64,000 nt of DNA from Actinomycetota bacterium (lineage in GTDB: Bacteria > Actinomycetota > Actinomycetes > Mycobacteriales > Micromonosporaceae), in assembly GCA_005885555.1 (NCBI GenBank), contig VAWN01000087.1, forward strand, positions 27,884 to 91,883, read 5' to 3'. Every line of letters starts with the position of its first letter. The stretch's first letter is position 1. Shown here in pieces: positions 42,939 to 50,776 of the stretch. The notes under the pieces were generated by a model that was not told the DNA's origin, searched no databases, and saw nothing but the letters and a program-made list of their open reading frames with translations. A program made the position numbers and the translations under genes.

Positions 42939-44390
42939 ATGTATTCGGCTACCGCGACGCGCCTGCGCAGCCCGGAGCTGATGCGGCTGGCCGCCGTCGC
43001 CGGGGGTGCGCTGCTGTTCGGCGTGCTTCTGGTACTGGTCCGGCTGCGGTGGCTGCCGCTGGAGTCGGTCGACCACGGGCTGGCCGGCACGCTGAACAAC
43101 GCCGTCGCCGGGCACCGGCCGGTGCTGCTGGTGCTCGGGTTCGTCACCCGGCTGGGCAGCCACACGGTCCTCATCTGGCTGACCGTGATCGCGTCGGTGC
43201 TGCTGATCGTGCGCCGGCGGTACCGGCTGATGGTCTTCCTGGTCGTGTCCGGCATCGGTGCGCTGGTGCTGGATCCGGCGCTGAAGGCGGCCGTCGGCCG
43301 GCTGCGCCCGGTCGTGGCCCACCCGGTGGCCACCGGCGGCGGGGACAGCTTCCCCAGCGGGCACTCGCTCGGCTCGATCATCGTGTACGGCGCCCTGCTG
43401 CTCGTCTTCCTTCCCGCGCTGCCGCCGCGCTGGCGCCGGCCGGTGATCGTGGCGGCGGCGGTCCTGGTGGCCGCGATCGGCTTCACCCGGCTGGCCCTGG
43501 GTGTGCACTTCCTGTCCGACGTGCTCGGCGCGTGGGCATTGGGGATCGCCTGGCTGGGCAGCACCGCCTACGCCACCGAGGTCTGGCGGGTCGAGGAGGG
43601 CCGGCGGCCGACCCGGCCGCTGGCCGAGGGCCTCGAACCGGAGGCCGCCCGCGACCTCAAGCCGACCCGACCCATGGCCCATTCGGCCGTGGTCCGCACC
43701 CGCTGGGCGGTGGCCGGGGCGCTGGTGTCGTGGGTACTGGTCTTCGGCGCGCTCTACGCACTCGGTCTTCCGTTGGCGCGCTACCACAAGGGAAACGGCA
43801 ACATCCTCGGCGACACGACCATCCCGCACTGGTTCGCCGCGCACCGCACCCCGCTGCTGGACAAGGTCAGCTTCATCGGCAGCGAGGCCGGCAACACCCA
43901 CGCGATCCTCGCGGTCGGGCTGCTCGCCGGTGCGCTGGCACTGGGCTGGACCCGGCAGTGGCGGCCGGTCGTGTTCCTGGTCGTCACCATGTTCGGCGAG
44001 CTGACCCTGTTCCTCGCGTCGGCGGCGCTGGTCGACCGGGCCCGGCCGGACGTGCCGCACCTGGACGGGCGGCTGCCCACGTCCAGCTACCCGTCCGGCC
44101 ACATCGCCGCGACGCTGTGCCTGTACACCGGGATGGTCATCATCTTCTGGCCGCGTACCCGGGCCTGGTGGCGGCGGCTGCTCGTGGCGGCCGCGGTGCT
44201 GATGCCGGTGTTCGTGACCTGGGCCCGGCTGTACCGGGGCATGCACCACCCCACCGACATCCTCGGTGCGGTGCTGCTGGCCGCCGGCTGGCTGACCGCC
44301 ACGGTGTACCTGATCCGCCCGAACTGCGACCTGGAACGCCGGCCGGCACAACAGCAGCGGCAACCAGTGACCGCGGCGAGCGGCGGGTAG
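42939..44390 (+). CDS. double PAP2-domain membrane phosphatase
   Basis: 483 residues from ATG 42939 (TACTCA 7 bases upstream, leaderless). Two tandem PAP2 domains, each with the three-part acid phosphatase signature: first KAAVGRLRP, FPSGHSLGS, RLALGVHFLSDVLGA; second LVDRARPDVP, YPSGHIAAT, RLYRGMHHPTDILGA. Both sets appear intact, though the second has DRARP in place of KxxxxxxRP. About 12 membrane helices. Dephosphorylates lipid phosphates such as phosphatidate or undecaprenyl pyrophosphate on the outer face. Divergent from the DUF1206/DAG-kinase operon. The two-domain fusion is unusual for bacterial PAP2 proteins. Confidence 0.92.
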   Translation: MYSATATRLRSPELMRLAAVAGGALLFGVLLVLVRLRWLPLESVDHGLAGTLNNAVAGHRPVLLVLGFVTRLGSHTVLIWLTVIASVLLIVRRRYRLMVFLVVSGIGALVLDPALKAAVGRLRPVVAHPVATGGGDSFPSGHSLGSIIVYGALLLVFLPALPPRWRRPVIVAAAVLVAAIGFTRLALGVHFLSDVLGAWALGIAWLGSTAYATEVWRVEEGRRPTRPLAEGLEPEAARDLKPTRPMAHSAVVRTRWAVAGALVSWVLVFGALYALGLPLARYHKGNGNILGDTTIPHWFAAHRTPLLDKVSFIGSEAGNTHAILAVGLLAGALALGWTRQWRPVVFLVVTMFGELTLFLASAALVDRARPDVPHLDGRLPTSSYPSGHIAATLCLYTGMVIIFWPRTRAWWRRLLVAAAVLMPVFVTWARLYRGMHHPTDILGAVLLAAGWLTATVYLIRPNCDLERRPAQQQRQPVTAASGG

Positions 44391-44513
44391 GCCAGCCGCG
44401 CTCTAGTCCGAGAGCGAGTACCCGGATGTCATCCGCGGTGACCATGGTCATGGTCGTGGAAGTTCCCCGCCCGCGCGGCGGCAAACGACAGCGGCGGCAA
44501 ACGAACAGCGGCG

Positions 44514-45716
44514 TCAGGTCGGGAAGCTGCCCGGGTCGGTCGGGGTGGCGCTGGCGTTGCCGCCGGAGGCGGCGTGCAGCGTGATGGTCAGGATCGTGTA
44601 CGTGGACTTCGTGGAGGAGAAGTCCGCGGGATCGGTGAACTTCTCGTACGCGCAGTTGCGGGTGAACGCCTTGGCGCCGCCGTCCCAGTCGTGCCCGCTC
44701 GCCACATACATGTCGTACGAGCCGTCCTTGACGCCGTTGGTCGTGGCGGTCTGGCCGGCGCGTACGTAGACCATGAGCGCGGTCGAGGTCGAGCCGGCCG
44801 GCGCGAGGGTCAGTACCGCGTCGGTGTCGCCGTTGTCCTCGACCTTCAGCGTGTTGGGACCCTTGGTCGACTTCTTGATGACGGCGCCGTTGCCCAGCTG
44901 GCGGTTGGCCTCCGGGGTACCCGTGGGCAGGAACGCCGCGACCGGGTACGGATGCGTCGGATCGGCGGTGGACAACCCCTTGATGGCGGTGCGTACCGCG
45001 TCGGCGGCCGGCGAGGTGGTTATCCGTGACAGTGCCGACGAGCCGCCACACAGCTCTGCGTTGCCGGCCGCCGCCACCACCTCGTTGACGATCTCGCTGA
45101 GCTGGGTGAGGGCGGTGAGGAGCCGGTCGTGCGCCGGGCGCACCTGCGGCGGCGGGGTCGCCGTCTGCAGGATGTTGAACGAGCCGCTCAGCTCGTCCCG
45201 CATGCTGACCACGTCCATGCGGAGCTGGTCCGGCGTGCGGTCCGCGCCCAGCGCGCCGAACTTGGCGCCGAGGCTCCGGGCGAGGTCGTCCAGCACCTTC
45301 TGGTACTGCTCGGGTGACATCGGGGTGGGCGACGGAGACGGTGACGCCGACGCGGCAGCCGCGGTGGCGCTCCGGTGCGGGGTCGGGCTGCTGCGCAGGA
45401 CGAGCACCAGCACGGGTACCCCCACCAGAACCAGGAGTACCGCGACCACGGCGGTGATGATGAGGAACGGCGGCCGCTGCCGCGGCGGCGGCTGCGGCGC
45501 CGGGAAACCCGGCGGTGGCGCAGCACCCGGCGGTGGCGCAGCACCCGGCGGGGTAACGCCCGGTGGCGGCCAGGCGGCCGGCGCGGGAGCCGGCCCGGAC
45601 ACAGGTGGCTCACCGGCAGCCGGTGGTTCACCACCGACCGGCGGTCCACCGGCGCTGTCGTTGCTCTGCGGAACGCCCGCCGGCGTGCCGCCTCCCCAAG
45701 GTCCCTCGGTACTCAC
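44514..45716 (-). CDS. Pro-rich single-span membrane protein with extracellular domain
   Basis: 400 residues from GTG 45716, with TACTGT 5 bases upstream. The first 75 residues are Gly/Pro-rich (GGPPVGGEPPAAGEPPVSGP), followed by one membrane helix (about 84-108, FLIITAVVAVLLVLVGVPVLVLV), an Ala/Ser/Pro linker, a helical segment (130-240) and a C-terminal beta domain (about 285-395) with one Cys (RNCAYEKF) and ATYTIL-like strands. Type II topology, N terminus inside. Resembles accessory proteins seen near actinobacterial kinases, but no family is assigned. Confidence 0.7.
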   Translation of the reverse strand: MSTEGPWGGGTPAGVPQSNDSAGGPPVGGEPPAAGEPPVSGPAPAPAAWPPPGVTPPGAAPPPGAAPPPGFPAPQPPPRQRPPFLIITAVVAVLLVLVGVPVLVLVLRSSPTPHRSATAAAASASPSPSPTPMSPEQYQKVLDDLARSLGAKFGALGADRTPDQLRMDVVSMRDELSGSFNILQTATPPPQVRPAHDRLLTALTQLSEIVNEVVAAAGNAELCGGSSALSRITTSPAADAVRTAIKGLSTADPTHPYPVAAFLPTGTPEANRQLGNGAVIKKSTKGPNTLKVEDNGDTDAVLTLAPAGSTSTALMVYVRAGQTATTNGVKDGSYDMYVASGHDWDGGAKAFTRNCAYEKFTDPADFSSTKSTYTILTITLHAASGGNASATPTDPGSFPT

Positions 45717-45781
45717 GCGGCACAGTATGGGCGCGGCCGCCGGTACCGTGGGGGCACCGGCGGCCCGCTGTCGGAAGACCG

Positions 45782-48103
45782 TCAGGGCAGGCCCCAGTAG
45801 CGCTTCCCGTCGCCCGCGACCGGCGCGATCGTCAGGTCCGGGTTGGTCCCCTTCGTGATGATCACGACGTCGTCGTTCTTGTTCAGGTTGATCGTCACCG
45901 TACCGTCGCTGTTCTGCGTGAACGTCACGGTGCCGCTGCCGGGCAGCGTCTGCACGTCGAAGGGGCCGGCCAGCCCGCCGGGCAGCACCTTCAACGGTTC
46001 GCCCGCGAGGCTCTTCACCCGGACGAACTGCGTCTTGCCGCCCTTGCGCACCGCGCTGACCAGGAACGCGCCCTCGGTGCGCAGGTTGTGCACGGTCACG
46101 TCCGGCCAGGCCGACGGTACCCCGGGGAAGATCCGCACGATGCCGCCCCAGCTCTGCACCGCCATGTCGTGCATGGTCTGCGCGCCGGACAGCGGCGTCT
46201 CGATGACCGGGCCGGCCTCCTTGTACATCGTGTTCGGCTGGACGAACTTGTCCAGCAGCGTGCCGAGCTGGGTGCGGGCGTGGGTACCGTCGCCGAGCAC
46301 CGCATACATCGACCCCGACCCGGTGAACGTGTACCCCTGCTGGCCGCTGGCGAAGCTGAGCCAGTGCGCCAGCGACCTGGTCAGCGCGGTGCGGTTGGTG
46401 CTGCTGGTGGTGACGTCGAGCTGGTACAGCGGGTAGAACCACAACAGGTGCGAGTAGTGCCGGTGGCCGGAGGTCAGCTGCACGTCGGCGCCGATCCAGA
46501 AGCCGTTGGTGGAGTCCTGCGGCGGCTTGGTCAGGTGGTCGCGCACGTCCTGCCACTTGCTCGCGAGCGGGTCGGTGATGCCCAGCCGCTTGGCCGCGGC
46601 GAGCAGCGTCGCGCAGCCCCAGTGGATGAGCGCCAGGTCGTAGTTGCAGTCCTTGGTCGCGGCGTACTCGGGGGAGAACGTCGACGGCAGGTGGTACGTG
46701 CCGGACGCGTCCTTGGTCAGGAAGTGCAGGTAGTAGTTGACCGCCTTGCGCAGCAACGGGAACACCAGGCTGGCGAGCACGGTGTCGTCCATGCTGTGCC
46801 GGTAGCTGAGGTACGCGTTGTGGATGGCCCAGGTGAGGTCGCCGACCTCGCCGCCGCTGCCGGGCGCCGCCACGGTACCGGTGAGCAGGTCCTCCTGGCT
46901 GGTGCGGGCCATGCCGTACGAGTCGCTGCGCTGGCCGGACGGCACGTTGGTGGCCAGGCTGTTGCGGAACCTGTCCAGCGACGCGGACAGCGAGTCCAGC
47001 TCGGTGTGCCCGGTCGCGTTGATCAGCCAGTACTCCAGCTGTACGTTGAGGTTCCACCACACGCCCGGCCACGGCGTCTTCTCCACCCACGGGCCGTGCG
47101 TGGCGATGACCGGCCGGTCGCGCCGGGTCGCGCAGGCCATCTTGTACAGCTGGATCCAGTAGAAGCTCTGCAGCCGGGTTTCCGGGATGGTCAGGAAGCT
47201 CTTCGGGTAGAACGCGTGCCACCAGTTGCGGTGCTCGGTGGCGAGTGCGTCCAGCGTCATCCCGTTCGCGGCGGACAGGGTGTTGGTGGCGACGGTGCCG
47301 GCGGTGCTGCCCGGGAACGTGTGCGCGACGGTGGCCAGCAGCGTCTGCGTCGTGCCGTCGGACTCGGTGCGCGACTGCCACTTCGTCACCGTCTGGCCGC
47401 CGCCGGCCAGGTTCTGCGTGCAGGTGCCGTTGTTGCCGCTGGTGCTGACCGTCGGCGCCGGGTTGGTTTTCAGGCCGCTGGGTGCGGGCTTGAAGTCCAG
47501 CCGCGGGCTGCGGGCTGTTGCGGGCGTGAACTTCCAGGACACCTTCTCGGTACCCGACGCCGACACCACCAGTACGTCACGCGTCGCACAGATGAAGGCG
47601 CGGATGTTCAGCACGCCCGCGGTCGTGGTGACGGTGCCGTGCAGTTCGGCGTGCCACAGCGACTGGCGCAGGTTCACCGCGGTCACGTCGCCGGTGGTGT
47701 TCAGCGTCAGGTCGCCCACCGGCAGCCGGGCGTTGCCGAACAGGGTGCCGCCGGTGCCCTGGTGGTCGCGTACCCGGGTGTCGCCGAGCCGCCAGGTGAT
47801 CCGCTTGGCGGTGCCGGTCTGGTACACCGCGGCACCGAGGCCGCCGTTACCGAGGAACGCGCCCTGGTAGAAGCTCGTGGGTACGTGCGTCCACGCCAGG
47901 TCACTGGTACCGAGGAAGGCCGCCCAGGCGGCGTCGGTGGTCATCGTGTCGTTGAGGGGGCCGGCGGCGCGGGGTGCGGGCGTCGCGGCGGGTGCGCTGG
48001 TGGCCGCGTCGGCGATGAACGTCGACGCGCCGAGGGCGACCGCACCGGCACCGGCGGCCGCACCGCCCATCAGGGCGCGCCGGGTTAGCGATGAGTCGGA
48101 CAT
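45782..48103 (-). CDS. Tat-exported GH95-type alpha-L-fucosidase
   Basis: 773 residues. Twin-arginine signal SLTRRALMGGAAAGAGAVALG. N-terminal beta domain (about 55-300: AFLGNGGLGAAVYQTG), then an alpha/alpha-barrel with PWPGVWWNLNVQLEYWLIN (GH95 Asn-x-Asn), GGEVGDLTWAIHNAYLSYRHS, PSTFSPEYAA and TMHDMAVQSWGGIVRIFPGVPSAW, the equivalent of the family's MLLQSHxG...LLPALP block. GH95 enzymes invert at alpha-1,2-fucosides; some members act on galactose. Outside the cell, folded before export. Single gene under the strong dyad operator at 48126-48144. Confidence 0.87.
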   Translation of the reverse strand: MSDSSLTRRALMGGAAAGAGAVALGASTFIADAATSAPAATPAPRAAGPLNDTMTTDAAWAAFLGTSDLAWTHVPTSFYQGAFLGNGGLGAAVYQTGTAKRITWRLGDTRVRDHQGTGGTLFGNARLPVGDLTLNTTGDVTAVNLRQSLWHAELHGTVTTTAGVLNIRAFICATRDVLVVSASGTEKVSWKFTPATARSPRLDFKPAPSGLKTNPAPTVSTSGNNGTCTQNLAGGGQTVTKWQSRTESDGTTQTLLATVAHTFPGSTAGTVATNTLSAANGMTLDALATEHRNWWHAFYPKSFLTIPETRLQSFYWIQLYKMACATRRDRPVIATHGPWVEKTPWPGVWWNLNVQLEYWLINATGHTELDSLSASLDRFRNSLATNVPSGQRSDSYGMARTSQEDLLTGTVAAPGSGGEVGDLTWAIHNAYLSYRHSMDDTVLASLVFPLLRKAVNYYLHFLTKDASGTYHLPSTFSPEYAATKDCNYDLALIHWGCATLLAAAKRLGITDPLASKWQDVRDHLTKPPQDSTNGFWIGADVQLTSGHRHYSHLLWFYPLYQLDVTTSSTNRTALTRSLAHWLSFASGQQGYTFTGSGSMYAVLGDGTHARTQLGTLLDKFVQPNTMYKEAGPVIETPLSGAQTMHDMAVQSWGGIVRIFPGVPSAWPDVTVHNLRTEGAFLVSAVRKGGKTQFVRVKSLAGEPLKVLPGGLAGPFDVQTLPGSGTVTFTQNSDGTVTINLNKNDDVVIITKGTNPDLTIAPVAGDGKRYWGLP

Positions 48104-48110
48104 GGCCTAG

Positions 48111-48144
48111 ACATTGACGGATGTCTTCCGTTTAGTCAACGGAA
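48111..48144 (-). promoter_or_regulatory. GH95 promoter with operator covering the -35 box
   Basis: Minus strand TTGACT (48139-48134), 17-base spacer, CAATGT (48116-48111), then 7 bases to the ATG, so leaderless. The perfect dyad TTCCGTT-N5-AACGGAA (48126-48144) encloses the -35, which should give tight repression. Confidence 0.7.
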
Positions 48145-48166
48145 ACATCGGACGACTCGGCTGTGT

Positions 48167-48209
48167 GGGCGGCTCAGCCGCCTGGCGCGGCGCGGAAGCT
48201 GAGCCGCCC
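48167..48209. other. inverted repeat upstream of the CoA-transferase gene
   Basis: 11-bp arms GGGCGGCTCAG (48167-48177) and CTGAGCCGCCC (48199-48209), 21-base loop, between the GH95 operator and the leaderless CoA-transferase start. Could insulate the two divergent promoters or act as a terminator for read-through. Confidence 0.45.
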
Positions 48210-48230
48210 GGCGTTGCTAGCGTGACCGGC

Positions 48231-49316
48231 ATGGGACCGCTGGACGGGCTGCGGGTGGTCGAGCTGGCCGGGATCGGGCCGGTGCCGTACGGCGGGATGG
48301 TACTCGCCGATCTCGGCGCCGACGTGGTGCGCGTGGACCGCCCGGGTGGCGATCGGATGGCCGCCGCGCACCGGATTCTCGACCGCGGGCGGCGCTCGGT
48401 GGTGCTCGACCTCAAGCGGCCGAAGGCGGTCGCCGCGGTACTGCGGATGGTCGAGCGATCCGATGTCCTGATAGAGGGGTACCGTCCCGGCGTCGCCGAG
48501 CGGCTCGGTCTCGGGCCGGACGAGTGCCTCGCGCGCAACCCGGCTCTGGTCTACGGCCGGATGACCGGCTGGGGGCAGGACGGGCCGCTCGCCGGTACCG
48601 CCGGGCACGACATCAACTACGTAGCCCTCTCCGGTGCCCTGCACGCGATCGGGCCCACGGGCGGGCCGCCGGTACCGCCGGTGAACCTGCTCGGCGACTT
48701 CGCCGGTGGCGGCCTGGTGCTGGTCGCCGGCATCCTCGCCGCGCTGTACGAGCGGCAGCGCTCCGGTGTCGGCCAGGTGGTGGACGCGGCCATCGTCGAC
48801 GGGGTCGCGGGGCTGCTGTCGATGCTGCTCGCGTTGACGGCGGCCGGGCAGTGGCAGCCGGAACGCGGGAGCAACCTGCTCGACGGTGGCGCGCCGTTCT
48901 ACGCGGTGTACCCGTGCGCGGACGGCCGGTACCTCGCCGTCGGCGCCCTTGAGGAACCGTTCTACCGCGCGCTGCTGGCCGGTCTCGGGCTCGATCCGGC
49001 GCGGGTACCCGACCGCGACGACCCGGCCGCCTGGCCGGCGCTGCGCGAGGTCATCGCCGCCCGGTTCGCCAGCCGGGCGCGGGACGAGTGGGTGGCGGTG
49101 TTCGCGGGTACCGACGCGTGCGTCACGCCGGTCCTGACCGTCGCCGAGGCCGCGGCCGATCCGCACCTGGTCGCCCGGGGCACGTACCCGGGCGGCGAAC
49201 CGGCGCCCGCGCCGCGCTTCTCCCGTACCCCCGGGGCTCCGGGCCGCGCGCCGGTGCCGGGCGAGCACACCCGGGAGGTGCTGGCCGAGTTCGGCTTGTC
49301 GGTTGACGATATATAA
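48231..49316 (+). CDS. CaiB/BaiF family III CoA-transferase (acyl-CoA racemase-like)
   Basis: 361 residues, ATG 48231, TAGCGT 7 bases upstream, leaderless. Family signature: GLRVVELAGIGPVPYGGMVLADLGADVVRVDRPGG, RRSVVLDLKRPKAVAAVLRMV, GRMTGWGQDGPLAGTAGHDINYVALSG (catalytic Asp in HDINY) and GQVVDAAIVDGVAGLL. HDINY is typical of alpha-methylacyl-CoA racemases. Acts on branched acyl-CoA in lipid catabolism. Its stop codon lies inside the AT-rich PadR-type box of the next promoter. Confidence 0.92.
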   Translation: MGPLDGLRVVELAGIGPVPYGGMVLADLGADVVRVDRPGGDRMAAAHRILDRGRRSVVLDLKRPKAVAAVLRMVERSDVLIEGYRPGVAERLGLGPDECLARNPALVYGRMTGWGQDGPLAGTAGHDINYVALSGALHAIGPTGGPPVPPVNLLGDFAGGGLVLVAGILAALYERQRSGVGQVVDAAIVDGVAGLLSMLLALTAAGQWQPERGSNLLDGGAPFYAVYPCADGRYLAVGALEEPFYRALLAGLGLDPARVPDRDDPAAWPALREVIAARFASRARDEWVAVFAGTDACVTPVLTVAEAAADPHLVARGTYPGGEPAPAPRFSRTPGAPGRAPVPGEHTREVLAEFGLSVDDI

Positions 49317-49332
49317 CGGCGACCGGTATAAC
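49303..49332 (+). promoter_or_regulatory. DUF4153 promoter with PadR-type box
   Basis: TTGACG (49303-49308), 18-base spacer, TATAAC (49327-49332), 7 bases to ATG 49340. The box CGATATATAACG (49307-49318) overlaps the -35 and is the reverse complement of the box in the PadR promoter at 55775-55786. Confidence 0.65.
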
Positions 49333-49339
49333 GTTCCCC

Positions 49340-50776
49340 ATGACCCGTGGGGTGCTACCCGCTGCCGTGGTGGCGGGCGTCGTGTGCGCGGTCGCGGTAC
49401 CGCTGGGCCGGCCGGGGCTCGGCTGGGCGGTCGGCGCGCTGGCCGTCGCGGTCGCGGTGCTCGTCGCCGGACCGCGCCGCCCGTTGCACGCGGGGCGGCT
49501 GCTGGCCGGGGCCGGCGCGCTGCTGTTGGTGGGTACCGCCGCGGTGCGCGCCGCCGGGTGGCTGTTCCTGCTGTGCCTGGCGGTCGCGGTACCCCTGGCG
49601 TCGCTGGCTGTCGCCGGCACCGGCCGCAGCTGGCGGCGGGCCGCCCGCGGCGCGGTGGCCGTCCTGTTCGCGGTGCCCGGTGTGGGCGAGCTGGTCCGCA
49701 GCGTGCGGTTGCCCCGGGTGCTGCCCGGTGCGGTCGCCGGCGTGGCCCTGACCGCGGCGTTCACCGGCCTGTTCGCCAGCGCCGACCCGGTGTTCGCGCA
49801 CCTGCTGCCCCGGGTGTCGCCGGGCGGGGTCGCGGCCGGCCTGCTGGTGTTCGTGGTAGCGGTGGCCGGGACGCTCGGCCTCGCCGGGGTCCGCGCGCAA
49901 CCGCTGGAGGACAGCGCACCGCGGGAGGACAGGGCCCCGCGGGAGGACAGGGCCCCGCGGGAGGACGGCGCCCCGCGGGCCGCCCGGCCGCTGCGCCGGC
50001 TGGACTGGGTGCTCCCGCTGGCACTGCTCGACCTGCTGTTCGCGGTCTTCGTCGGGGTGCAGCTGACCGTGCTGTTCGGCGGGCACGCCTACGTGCTCGG
50101 GCCGGGTGGGCCGTCGTACGCGGAGTATGCGCGGGGCGGGTTCTGGCAGCTGACCGCCGCGACGCTGCTGACGCTGGCGGTGGTCGGCGTGGTGGCGCAA
50201 TGGGCGTCCCGGGAGACGCCGGCCGACCGGCGGCTGATCCGGCTGCTCGTCGGCACGCTGAGCCTGCTGACGCTGGTGATCGTCGCGTCCGCGCTGCGGC
50301 GGATGGGGCTGTATGTCGGGGCGTACGGGTTCACCCGGATCCGGCTGGCGGCGTTCACCTTCGAGGTGGTGCTCGGCGCGCTGTTCGTGCTGGTGCTCGC
50401 CGCCGGGGTGCGGCTGCGTGCGCCGTGGCTGCCCGCGGCCGCCGTGGCGACCGGGGTGGTGGCGCTGCTGGGGCTCGTCGCGGTCAATCCCGACGCCTAC
50501 ATCGCCGGTACCGTCATCGCCCGCTACCACCATGACGGCCACCTCGACGCGGCCTACCTGTCCGTGCTGTCCGCCGACGCGGTACCCGAGATCGACCGGC
50601 TGCCCGAACCGTACCGGTCCTGCGTGCTCGCCGGCCTGGCCGGCCGACCGTCCACTGTGGACTCGTGGGATGCGGCCAACGCCGGCCGGTCGCTGGCGTG
50701 GCGGGTTCTGCGGGCCCGACCGGTGCCGCCGGACACGGTACCGTGCCCGCATGTCTTCCTCAGCCCCCGCAGCTGA
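49340..50776 (+). CDS. DUF4153/DUF4173 multi-span membrane protein
   Basis: 478 residues with about 12 membrane helices, leaderless ATG. DUF4173 patterns: GLFASADPVFAHLL, LDWVLPLALLDLLFAVFVGVQLTVLFGG, YAEYARGGFWQLTAATLLTLAVV and LRRMGLYVGAYGFTRIRLAAF, followed by a C-terminal soluble piece DAAYLSVLSADAVPEIDRLP. Between helices 6 and 7 there is a low-complexity loop of APRED units from an 18-bp tandem repeat. Role unknown; relatives are found with PadR/HAAS genes and sporulation loci. Probably controlled by the PadR at 55808. Its end overlaps the convergent GH97 gene by 17 bases and it contains one copy of the 13-bp palindrome. Confidence 0.85.
   Translation: MTRGVLPAAVVAGVVCAVAVPLGRPGLGWAVGALAVAVAVLVAGPRRPLHAGRLLAGAGALLLVGTAAVRAAGWLFLLCLAVAVPLASLAVAGTGRSWRRAARGAVAVLFAVPGVGELVRSVRLPRVLPGAVAGVALTAAFTGLFASADPVFAHLLPRVSPGGVAAGLLVFVVAVAGTLGLAGVRAQPLEDSAPREDRAPREDRAPREDGAPRAARPLRRLDWVLPLALLDLLFAVFVGVQLTVLFGGHAYVLGPGGPSYAEYARGGFWQLTAATLLTLAVVGVVAQWASRETPADRRLIRLLVGTLSLLTLVIVASALRRMGLYVGAYGFTRIRLAAFTFEVVLGALFVLVLAAGVRLRAPWLPAAAVATGVVALLGLVAVNPDAYIAGTVIARYHHDGHLDAAYLSVLSADAVPEIDRLPEPYRSCVLAGLAGRPSTVDSWDAANAGRSLAWRVLRARPVPPDTVPCPHVFLSPRS
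49915..49980. repeat. 18-bp in-frame tandem repeat in the DUF4153 gene
   Basis: Three full units of GGGAGGACAGGGCCCCGC-type sequence plus degenerate flanks, encoding APREDR-APREDR-APREDG. Copy number would change loop length by 6 residues without frameshift. Confidence 0.85.
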
